From contig NC_089186.1 of NCBI RefSeq assembly GCF_947507565.1, positions 1,240,001 to 1,304,000 on the forward strand: a stretch of DNA of 64,000 nt. Direction: 5' to 3'. Made by a program: the position numbers and the translations under genes. Position 1 is the stretch's first letter. Each line of letters starts with the position of its first letter. A model generated the notes under the pieces. The model was not told the origin of the DNA. It made no database searches and saw only the letters and a program-made list of their open reading frames with translations. The stretch comes from Oscarella lobularis. Lineage: Eukaryota > Porifera > Homoscleromorpha > Homosclerophorida > Oscarellidae. This document shows positions 35,901 through 44,600 of the stretch, piece by piece.

Positions 35901-37974
35901 GACGTCGTCCGCCAAAAGCATCAGCAGCAATTCGAAGTCCACAGAAAAAGACAGCGTCAGTCTAGGTAACGTTGCTCTTTAGTAAGTACAGTGGGTTGAT
36001 AGCTATAGCCAATCTGTTGTACGCGCAGGATCAAAGGCTGAAGCCATTACAACATTGGAGAAAGAGACAACAGGAAGTATAGGTGCATGCATGGAATGCG
36101 TGTTATAAGTCTTCTTTACTTTGGCTTTCTCTATAGAAAAAGAACCGGCTTGCCGCAGGGAGAAAAGAGAACCAAGTAATCATAAATTAAATAGTACTGC
36201 ATGATTGGCACCAGGCAGGTTTTCTCTTAGTTGATTTGAGCTGCATGACCGTTGACGACGTTGCTTCCTTCGTAACCGATGCCGGTTTTGAGGAGCTGGC
36301 GCGGATGTTTACGAAAGATGACGTCACAGGAAAAAATTTGCAAAAAGACCCAAAAGCCCTATTAGACGAGTATGATCTAAACGGACTTGATCAAGTCAGA
36401 CTGCTTGTCAAGATCAAAGAAAAGCAAAACTTTGAATTTGGCGGTACATGCATGTGACTTCACGATTATTTTGACTAACGCAGTACACTTGCTTTTTAGG
36501 TTCCATGACCGTGAATGACGTGGCCAAGTTTATTGCCGATAAAGGCTTTCCAGAATACGCAGAGAATTTTCGAAAAGAGAACGTTGACGGACGTCTGTTG
36601 GCGCATCTAGATGAAAAGGCTTTGGCATGCTTGAAAATTCCCAAAAAAGAAAGGACCGAAGTTTTGAAGTGCACTTCAACAAAAGTTCCTGAATTTAGAC
36701 TGGTCTCGGAGTCACTGGCGGCCGATCGTTTTAAGCGGCCTGTTCTTGGCCTGATCCGTTCTTTTGTCATGAAAGAAAGGCGTGTATGGTCAGTAGGCAG
36801 TAAAGGAGGTCGGGTGCACTTGAAAAGCACTGGAGTAACTGTGACTCTTATAGAGAATGCTGTAAGCAAGGAAACGAACGTTTCGGTGACGTCTTATTTA
36901 CCGGAAGATTATGCAAAAACTTCAACGGTAGCTTGTGTCGCGACAGTTCTACCTCATGGATTGACGCTTAGAAAGAAAGCAGCAATAGAGCTGCGACATC
37001 ATCTTTGCTTAGAAAAACCGTTTACAGTTAAAGTTCTTTATCGCAGCGGTCTCTCAATGTGCGATGAAGGATATCAGTTGCTTGCTGATTTGAACCAAGA
37101 GAAAAGGTCTGCCGTTGATGGTGAAACGGAAATTAGAGTGGAAAGAAATTGTATTCGCATTCTCTGTCTTGGCTTCTCCGAGTACTGCATTGTACAGGAA
37201 GGGTATTTTTTTGTTTCTGTTCGCATATATGCTCCTCTTGCTTTCCTTGAAGGAAGATCAGAAGTAAACGTTGTTGCGTCACTATCGTGTCAGTGCCATG
37301 TGGTTACGGAAAAGATTGATCAAGATCAGAGAGCATTGAGCGGCGAACCAAGAGAATGCAAGGAATTTCAAAACAATTACATCAGCGTTGACACGACCGA
37401 AAAAGTGAAGTTGTCTGTTGATTCACCGAAAGACTTGTATTCCGTTAGTGGCAACTCAAGTTACACTATTCCTGCAACAGCTTTGAAATCACTGATTGGC
37501 GAGGACCACGTGAAGTGCATAACAAGGCCGTTTTTTCTTAAGCGGACAACGAACACTTTAGATCTTATTAGGATAAACGTTTCCTTTGAAGCTATTGACA
37601 GAACTGGCTCTACCGTGGAGTCATTTTCGCTTTACCCGATAATATGGCAACCGACGCCAATACAAGGAACTCCCAACTGGCTAGACGAAAAGGTGTCTTC
37701 AGATGAGCGACGGCACGTGGCTACACAAATTGGCGAAAAGTGGAGGCATGTTGGAGAGGTTCTCATGCCAGAACCGAGGTTCACATACGATGAACTGGAT
37801 ATTTTTGAAGAGAAAAGCAGTAATAGAAATCGGGCTCACGCAATGCTTAATGAATGGGCACAAAGGCATCACAGAAATGCCACGAGAAGAATGCTCATAG
37901 GTGCACTAAGAAGAGAAAACAAAAACGCCTTGATAACAGAAGTTTTCGGCTGTAATCCCGACGCTCTGACGTAA
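17903..37974 (+). CDS. RNF213: RNF213-type giant AAA+ protein, copy 1, with SAM-SAM-ZU5-UPA-death tail; contains frame breaks
   Basis: The start ATG at 17903 (MAEANRSAWEPQTYQ) is followed by a GC-AG intron. About 20 small exons (18.1-22.9 kb) form the N-terminal arm. One exon of about 7.6 kb holds the AAA+ core, followed by about 20 small exons of the C-terminal shell, then SAM1 (36231-36443) and an exon with SAM2, ZU5, UPA and death domain. RNF213 is a six-module dynein-like AAA+ protein with ubiquitin-ligase function in vertebrates, but no RING or RZ finger is visible here. Relative to copy 2, one base is missing in an A-run near 18438 (DLRKK then stop; KVSVTFLDD continues in the next frame) and two bases near 24525. 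The core-exon donor near 30553 also exits in the wrong phase. Coding constraint around the breaks is good, so recent inactivation or assembly indels are both possible. The sequence alone cannot exclude separate transcription of the tail. Confidence 0.8.
17949..18091 (+). other. GC-AG first intron of RNF213-type copy 1
   Basis: Exon 1 ends CAAG and the intron starts GCAAGT, the standard GC-donor consensus, ending TTTTCCAG. Joining gives an in-frame Gln-Gly-Leu reading. The same arrangement is present in copy 2. Confidence 0.7.
22913..30553 (+). other. AAA+ core exon of RNF213-type copy 1
   Basis: This single intron-free exon carries three P-loop-like motifs and two Walker B motifs. They are GEAGNGKS (about 24273-24296), GETGVGKT (25473-25496) with FFDEINTSSCMG (about 26032), and GAPGLSKT (26814-26837) with VVFMDEAGLPEESHESLK (about 27035). 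The second and third pairs match the catalytically active AAA3 and AAA4 modules of RNF213. The downstream block (FQHGVLEKGPTRIFSC to FLNRFEKYLVSIEDWL) matches the following RNF213 module. The frame changes once, near 24525, relative to copy 2. Confidence 0.85.
36231..36443 (+). other. First SAM-domain exon of copy 1
   Basis: The exon begins after a TTCTCTTAG acceptor and encodes DLSCMTVDDVASFVTDAGFE, later FTKDDVTGKNL and LDQVRLLVKIKEK. This is a sterile alpha motif domain, ending in a phase-1 donor. SAM domains make homo- or hetero-oligomers. The equivalent exon of copy 2 is 60130-60342. Confidence 0.8.
36500..37974 (+). other. SAM2-ZU5-UPA-death exon of copy 1
   Basis: Numbered from the Met at 36505, the 489-residue frame contains four domains in order. 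SAM2 is about residues 1-62 (MTVNDVAKFIADKGFPEYAE). ZU5 is about 92-165 (GGRVHLKSTGVTVTLIENAV, LPHGLTLRKKAAIELRHH). UPA is about 230-385 (FVSVRIYAPLAFLEG, EKIDQDQRALSGEP). The C-terminal death domain is about 400-485 (IGEKWRHVGEVL, AHAMLNEWAQRHHRNATRRM). ZU5-UPA-death is the autoinhibited module of UNC5, PIDD1 and ankyrins. It has no intron, unlike the exons just upstream. Copy 2 lacks everything after SAM2. Confidence 0.88.
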
Positions 37975-38378
37975 TCCCGACAGTGTGTGTCTAGTCGTGT
38001 TGCTGTTGGTAACCGTTAATTGTTAGTTGTGATGTCTTAGGCTGACTTCGACCTATTTTTTGTGTAATTAGAGAACGTGTTTTAGCTAACCTCGCATATT
38101 CCATCTTTTTCGTTTTGATGCTTATTTTTATGGTTGACGTTTTTGGTATCGCTATCAAGTTTGGCTGCATGGCTACCTTTTTGTTACGCAACGAGTACTC
38201 TTTGATTTTGTAGGAGGTCAATCAGTTTCTTTTGTGATCCTAGACAGTCAGACGTGAGAGAAAAGGCTGAGAAAAGGACGCCTGAGGAACCTATATGTGT
38301 CAGCGATCGTCACTGATGATCGATGATCGTTCGCGACTTCTTCAACACGGTCGACATCGCGAGGTAGAACTCGATCTA

Positions 38379-38960
38379 TAGGGGGGGTTCCTGAATCCGA
38401 ACAAGGTAGAGGGGTCGAGCGAGCTGATGAAATATTGCTCCTACCTAAAAGCAGCTCCTGGCTTACTTTTTGCTTCAAGTTGAAGGGTAGTTACAGTAGT
38501 GCCCTTTTTTTAGCGACAGTCCGGGGTCTGAGCGATGACGTTTTCGGGTCTTCTTACGCAAAAGTTTCCCGGACAAATCGATATTTTTGGCCTATCCGGG
38601 GGACTCCTGAATCCGAACAGGCGATATCTCCGCCAAAAATTGTCGTACCGAGGTCAGCTATATATCAATCGAAAGCTTAGAAATTGCGCTTTCACGCAGC
38701 ACTAAAACAATTTTTTTCGCAAGGCTAGAGCAAAGTTACTCGCTTTCCAAGATCCTTAGGGTTATACTCTTTCTCGTGATCAGATATGACCATGAAGCAA
38801 ATTACTTTAAGAAGAGGCCACAGTTAATGAATTTATATAAGTTTTGCATAGTTTTGAGCTTGATACGTGTACATGCTTTGAAGTGAGGCTGAAACACTTT
38901 GACCTGAGCAACATGCCTTTATGCGGACAGCAGTCAGACACATCCCACATGCCAGGACGA
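38379..38960 (+). repeat. Left arm of the foldback element
   Basis: It pairs with 39361-39943. Differences are scattered substitutions and single-base indels. Inside the arm, about 220 bp from its end, the terminal motif recurs (GGGGGACTCCTGAATCCGAA, 38598-38617), so the terminus is repeated internally. Confidence 0.8.
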
Positions 38961-39360
38961 GTTGCAGAAGTCTTGTGCTACCTCAAAAGATGCACGCAAG
39001 CACCTGAAGACTTTGCAGTTCGACGGCTTTTACGTTATATATGTATATAGTCAATATTCAGCTGCACCATGTCTTACAGTGCTATTTAGCTTTGCGTTTC
39101 GTAGAATAAGCGTGCAATAGCAAGCGCGAGTCAATTTTTACACTCGAAAATAGTGTAGTCTAATTTGATTAGTGACTATAGCCGACCTTAATCAGTCATT
39201 TAGACCAAAATCAGTCTATTTCACTAAACAACAGTAGATTCGTGGTCATTCGGTATTGCAAATTGCATCTCTCAGCTAAACGTCAGTCAAAGCTTTTTAA
39301 TTCATACGAGATGTAGCTTACTAGTTACTATACAATAGGTTGGGTGAACCTTCTGAAGGT

Positions 39361-39943
39361 TTGTCCTGACATTTGGGATGTGTCTGACTGCTGTCCGCAT
39401 AAAGGCATGTTGCTTAGGTCAAAGTGTTTCGACCTCACTTCAAAGCATGTAAACGTATCAAGCTCAAAACTATGCAAAACTTATATAAATTCATTAACTG
39501 AGGCCTCTTCTTGAAGTAATTTGCTTCATGGTCATATCTGATCACGAGAAAGAGTATAACCCTAAGGATCTTGGAAAGCGAGTAACTTTGCTCTAGCCTC
39601 GCAGAAAAAATTTGTTTTAGTGCTGCGTGAAAGCGCAATTTCTAAGCTTTCGATTGATATATAGCTGACTTCGGTACGACAATTTTTGGCGAAGATATCG
39701 CCTGTTCGGATTCAGGAGTCCCCCGGATAGGCCAAAAATATCGATTTGTCCGGGAAACTTTTGCGTAAGAAGACCCGAAAACGTCATCGCTCGGACCCCG
39801 GACTGTGGCTAAAAAAAGGGCACTAACTACCCTTCAACTTGAAGCAAAAAGTAAGCCAGGAGCTGCTTTTATAGGTAGGAGCAATATTTCTTCAGCTCGC
39901 TCGACCCCTCTACCTTGTTCGGATTCAGGAACCCCTCCCCCTA
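39361..39943 (-). repeat. Right arm of the foldback element
   Basis: This is the reverse complement of 38379-38960, ending in the C-run and TA at 39943. The internal copy of the terminal motif is also present (about 39706-39725). The single-stranded loop between the arms (38961-39360) has no recognised gene. Confidence 0.8.
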
Positions 39944-40155
39944 CGGTATAGCCGGACGTTGCGATGGGAACCCTCAAGTCGTGCTACGATCCCCATAGAG
40001 CACCACAGAGCACAGAGTAGATCCGAAAACGCGTTCTAAATGTCAAAGCTAGATATTCGCGTTTTTCTATACGGGACTGAAAAGAAGTCCCGGTCCGTTT
40101 CTTCACGTGTTTGTCGCCCGTGTTGTCAGCGACGTGGATGTCGAGCTTTCCTCAG

Positions 40156-41087
40156 CCCGATCTGAGTTCCAAGAGCCTTGACGCTTTTGCTGCTGTCATG
40201 CTGGCTCAAGCTCGATCAGGAGAGTCTCTATCTCAAGACAATCTTAGGGTAACCGTAAAAAATGGTGAAGGAGCGATTTCACAACTACAAAGATGTAGAT
40301 GAGATAAAGAATCCTATTTGCTTGAAGGTTGCTGCTCAGACGGAGGATTTTTACGCCGACGCAGCTCGATTGCCGTATGGGAAAGATGCTTGGAGTACAG
40401 GGTTTTTATCTAAATAAAATATTTTATTAGGATTTTGCAGCGATTGTAACCGCAAAACAGTCGTATTTCTTGGGCATGGCGGAATTTCATCAGGAGCAGG
40501 AATGCAAGGGTAATGTTAAGCACGGAGAGTCTAGATATAGGGTAAAATCAGTAGGCGTGTCTTTCGAGCGTGGAATTCGTTAATTAAATGCAGTTTGCTT
40601 ATGGCTACGTCGACGGCTACGTCAACGACGCTGCGAAGAAGGGAGAAATGTTCTTTTAACTTGGAGTAAGACAAGAATATTTTTTAATTATTTAAATTAG
40701 CGTCTTTATTCTTTTTCTCTTCTAGGATGTTTTTCATCAGATCGGTTGAGAGATGTCCTTAGCCGAAAAGGACAACACCATCTACGGCTCTTCATCACAA
40801 CTGAATCCGATCAGTCGAGTCGAGCGCCTCTTAATTGTCAAGGCAACACCGCTCTCCTTTCCCGCGTCGACGAGGAGTCGGGATCTGTTTTCCGGAATCA
40901 TTCCGAAGACGATTCACGACGCCGTGGCGCTAGTATACGAGTCGCAGCGAGAAGCGCTGGTGCGGGCGGAAGTGGGAAAACTGCGAGAGGCCAATTTTAT
41001 GTTGAACGGGTATGAAGCCAAGGCTGAATTATTCTTATTACAGACACTGTACAGTACTAAGGTGTTGAAGAGAGTTTTATGTATTTA
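40156..41087 (+). pseudogene. ALIX/HD-PTP-like gene fragment (end of BRO1 domain to start of V domain)
   Basis: Exon-like blocks read in order as BRO1/ALIX sequence. The first is PDLSSKSLDAFAAVMLAQAR. Next is KNPICLKVAAQTEDFYADAA (about 40305-40400), then DFAAIVTAKQSYFLGMAEFH (about 40430-40500). Last come LAEKDNTIYGSS and DLFSGIIPKTIHDAVALVYE with ALVRAEVGKLREAN (about 40753-41010). ALIX and HD-PTP scaffold ESCRT complexes on endosomes. The N-terminal BRO1 core, most of the V domain and the Pro-rich tail are missing, and the blocks are joined by poor splice sites. It lies between two RNF213-type copies. I read it as a trapped fragment. Confidence 0.6.
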
Positions 41088-41099
41088 GTCAATTAAATA

Positions 41100-41685
41100 A
41101 TAATTTATTAATTTAGGTTTTCTTTCTCACGTTTCTCTTTTATATTAGGACTTGGTCAAGTTTCAATTTGCCGGCAGCCATAGATCGTAGAAAACGACAA
41201 CGCGACATCACACTTTGACAGCTGACAGAGACGTGGATTCGTCGCCGCACCGATTTCCTAGGCGACAGAAAACGTCTCAGACGTCGTACCACCGACTCAA
41301 TCTACAGCACCAATATGGCGGGAACAATAAGCGATGCCATGCAATTGAACTAACAGCGCCAAATTCCGCAAAAGGAACCGCGGACCGCCTTCCTGTCTCT
41401 CCCTTCCTCTGAAAATTCGTCTATAAAGAAAAGCACCTAAACGAAGAAACACTAATCTCCTCTACTATCCATGTACTAATGCTCGCCATGGTGCACGTGA
41501 GGATCACGAAGAAACGAGATTAGCCAGGAAAATGCAATTAACCATTGGCCAATGGTAAGCTAGAGCAGCGTTTACCTTGTGATCGAGTCTGCCCCCTGTA
41601 ACACGTACAACGCTAAGGTGAGACAGCGCGTCGGTGAATCCTACTACTGGAGCTAAATCCCGGTCTGAAGTTCGTTACCGACCAC
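41100..41685. repeat. 5' flank of RNF213-type copy 2, paralogous to 17.25-17.90 kb
   Basis: Blocks at 41185-41420 and 41640-41690 match the flank of copy 1, including the segment just before the start codon. The region likely holds the promoter of copy 2. No independent gene is recognised. Confidence 0.5.
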
Positions 41686-44600
41686 ATGGGTGAGAAGGAC
41701 GGATCGATGTTCGGACCCCGAGTGTGCGATCCTGTTTACCAAGGCAAGTTTATGTGTTCTGACCGTTCTCCTCCCTTATTCGCACTGCGACAGTGTATTC
41801 TCTCAGCTGTAGCATTCTCGAGCACCGATACTAGCGCGTCCTAGCACGCGGTGTCCAGCTCTAACCATGTGTTCTCACTATTCCAGGTTTAGAACTCCTC
41901 ATTGGAGAACAGACGTGGGTTCTTCGATGCCAAAAAATTACTTTTGAGAATGGTGTCGACGTGAAACGACCATCTGAGCGACTTCCTTTGCAGGAGAAGC
42001 CTGAAGATGTGGATCACGTGATTATCGCTCAAATACGATCTTCCGTTGGCGACGACATTGAGAGCATCTTGCAATTTCAAATGAACTTGAAATCTAAAGG
42101 TCTGATACTTGTGCACAATTCAGATCATTTTCCCAGTCAACAACCGTATTCACTTGGAAATGACCCTAAAGTACCTGTCGTTATTGTATTGCTCTCTTCC
42201 GGTGCGTCTTTGCTAAAGGATCTACGAAAGAAAATTCTTGTCACTTTTCAAAGCGAATTTTCTGCTGACTTGCATCAGAACTATCCTCCTACAAAATCGG
42301 CGCTCTTTCGAACCAAAACCGGATTTTATCTACGAAAAAAGCTGAAAAGTTTACTGGGTCCAAAGGACACGTGGCTGCAACCGTTGCACAAAAATCCCGG
42401 AAATTTTCAGGCTCTTTTTCAACTTATTGCCGACTTCAGCAAAACTGTAAAATCATTAATATTTACGTCTTTAGTACCAATTTTCATTTTATTTTTATTT
42501 AGTGCTCTGAGAAAAAAGTGTCGTCTTCTTCTGCTTCAAAAAAAATTGAGAGAGTTATAGAAGTGCTTTCCTCTCATGTAAACGAAGGGTTTCAGTCGAA
42601 CTTTCTTTTTCATATCATGATGTCATGGAGACTCCGCAGGTGGTATACATATACAAATTGTTTCACATCGTATTAATTAATTAAATGAATAATTAATTAA
42701 TTTTTCAGCGTTTCTACACCCAAAGCAAAAGAGCATTTTTTTAATTGCGCAAGGAAACTGGGTGACTTGAACATAAAAGCGATTGATGTGGTGAAAGAAG
42801 TAATCAGGTAAGGTATGGCCAGATTAATTGACCTTTGGTTATTACTGTGTTCCGTACGGTCCGTCGATTAGAAATGATGTTAGGGTGGCATGGCGGGATA
42901 CTCTCGGCCACAGCTCAACGGAAATTTTGTTCCAAGTGTTTGAATTCCTATGTGAAGAACAGTTTAGGTCGTCATATTCGGATTTGAAAAGTTTGGAAGG
43001 CTTGCGAATTTTCTTTTTTGCTGGTATACGTCTTTTGCTGCAAAAATGCAATTCTCAATTTTCAGTACAGGTAGCGCACTTGGTTTATTGCACGTTCATC
43101 AAAAGGAGAAAATTCCTCCTTTGCAATTTTGGAAGCGTTGCATTGAGGTGCTCAGCTTCTACTTTTTGTTGTTTTCAAAAAATTTTGTTGCATTTTAGTT
43201 TGTTGAAGCGAAGCAAATGACTTGGACTTCTGAAGCAATAGACAGTCTACATTTGTCACTTCAGTTTGCAGCTGCCGTTCCACTGAGTAGTATGAGCTTC
43301 AGTGTTGAAGACTTTCTTCTACTTGTAGTGAAATTTCAAATTTTTAGTTTCGCAGTTGTGAGGTACGAGCAACTGCTATAAAGACGTTGTCTAAAAGCAG
43401 ATTTTCTTTTTACAGAGATTTACTCTGTCGCCTTTTTCCTCTCGTATCTTTTGATATGGAGAAGTGCCAAGCACTTTCTAGTTATCTTTGTGCCCATTTT
43501 TTGTCCGACAGTCGTCTATTTTCTTCTTTGCGGCACTCTCACTATAAAGCATTGGGTGATCAAGTTTTGCTGAAGGAGGTACGTTGGCAGACGTTTCTCT
43601 AAAATTTGGCACTGGTGTTATTTAGGCTTGCGATCTAATGCTTTTTCTTCATCAAAAACTTCACGAAAGTGCAAAAGACTGCGACGTTAGAGTTCTTGAT
43701 GACATTGCTAGAAACGAAATAAGAAAATGGTGTGAATGCATTCTCTATTGTCTTCGTACCAAGTCAAGAGAATGGCCTTCTCATGTGACATCGTTTCTGC
43801 AAAGGCTTCCAGAGCAACTACGTACTATCCTTCGCCGAGAGGTAAATCTAGCTTAGAGATTCCTGCTGGCTGATGCATGCAATTAAGGTTAATGGATTTT
43901 TGGAAATGAACGCTGCTGAGATGCCAGTTGCGGTGTTTACATCAGCACTTGAATTGTTTAAGTTTGTTGAGCCGACGGTATGTACCAGGAGCAGCTGTTT
44001 TAAAATTTTTGAGCGTCTTTTTGGCTTGTGAAGGCGCTGGTACACTTTTTAGATGGCTGCAAGTTCTCACAGGTTATTGATTTAAAGCAGCGTCCGTGGC
44101 AGGATCTGTTTAAGTTGGTCAGTGGATTTAAAAGGTATAAACCGCATATAGCTTACTTACGATGTCTATTGCGGAACGTCGACTTGCTTATAAGTGCTTA
44201 TTAATTAAGCTGTAAAACTGTATTAAGTAACACTGTTCTTTTCTCTTCTTACTTTAGTCAAGAATGGAATCTTGCTAAACGAAGCGTGCTTTCGTTTTTA
44301 CAACGCGTTGCCCAACCGGCATATGCAAGTCGTCGAGACTTCTTCTTCATTTTGCTATCCCTCAGCCATCCAAACGGAAGTCCTGACATCTTGACTCTTT
44401 TTGGCGACAGTTCTGTCTCTCACGAGGCGGATTACACGTTGTTAACAGAGTTGTCTAGTTTCCTTCGAAGGTATTTCAAGGGTCACACACTTCCTCTGAG
44501 AAAAAGCCTTGCAGGCGCTCTTGTAGAAACTATCTGACATTGACCTTTCTATAACTAATCCTTATGTGTTATAGACTCGCCTTGGGCAAGAGAAAGCATC

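Larger units (their letters stand above)
38379..39943. mobile_element. 1.56-kb foldback (long-inverted-repeat) element inserted at TA between the RNF213 copies
   Basis: Two arms of about 582 bp are near-identical reverse complements around a spacer of about 400 bp. The ends are a G-run followed by TTCCTGAATCCGAACAAGG on the left and its reverse complement followed by a C-run on the right. A TA lies at each outer edge, suggesting a TA target as in Tc1/mariner-like elements. No transposase frame is visible, so it is non-autonomous. The homologous 3' flank of RNF213 copy 2 (around 60845-60870, GTCGACATTTTATTCGAGCT then CTATATA) lacks it, so the insertion is probably younger than the gene duplication. 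Confidence 0.8.
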
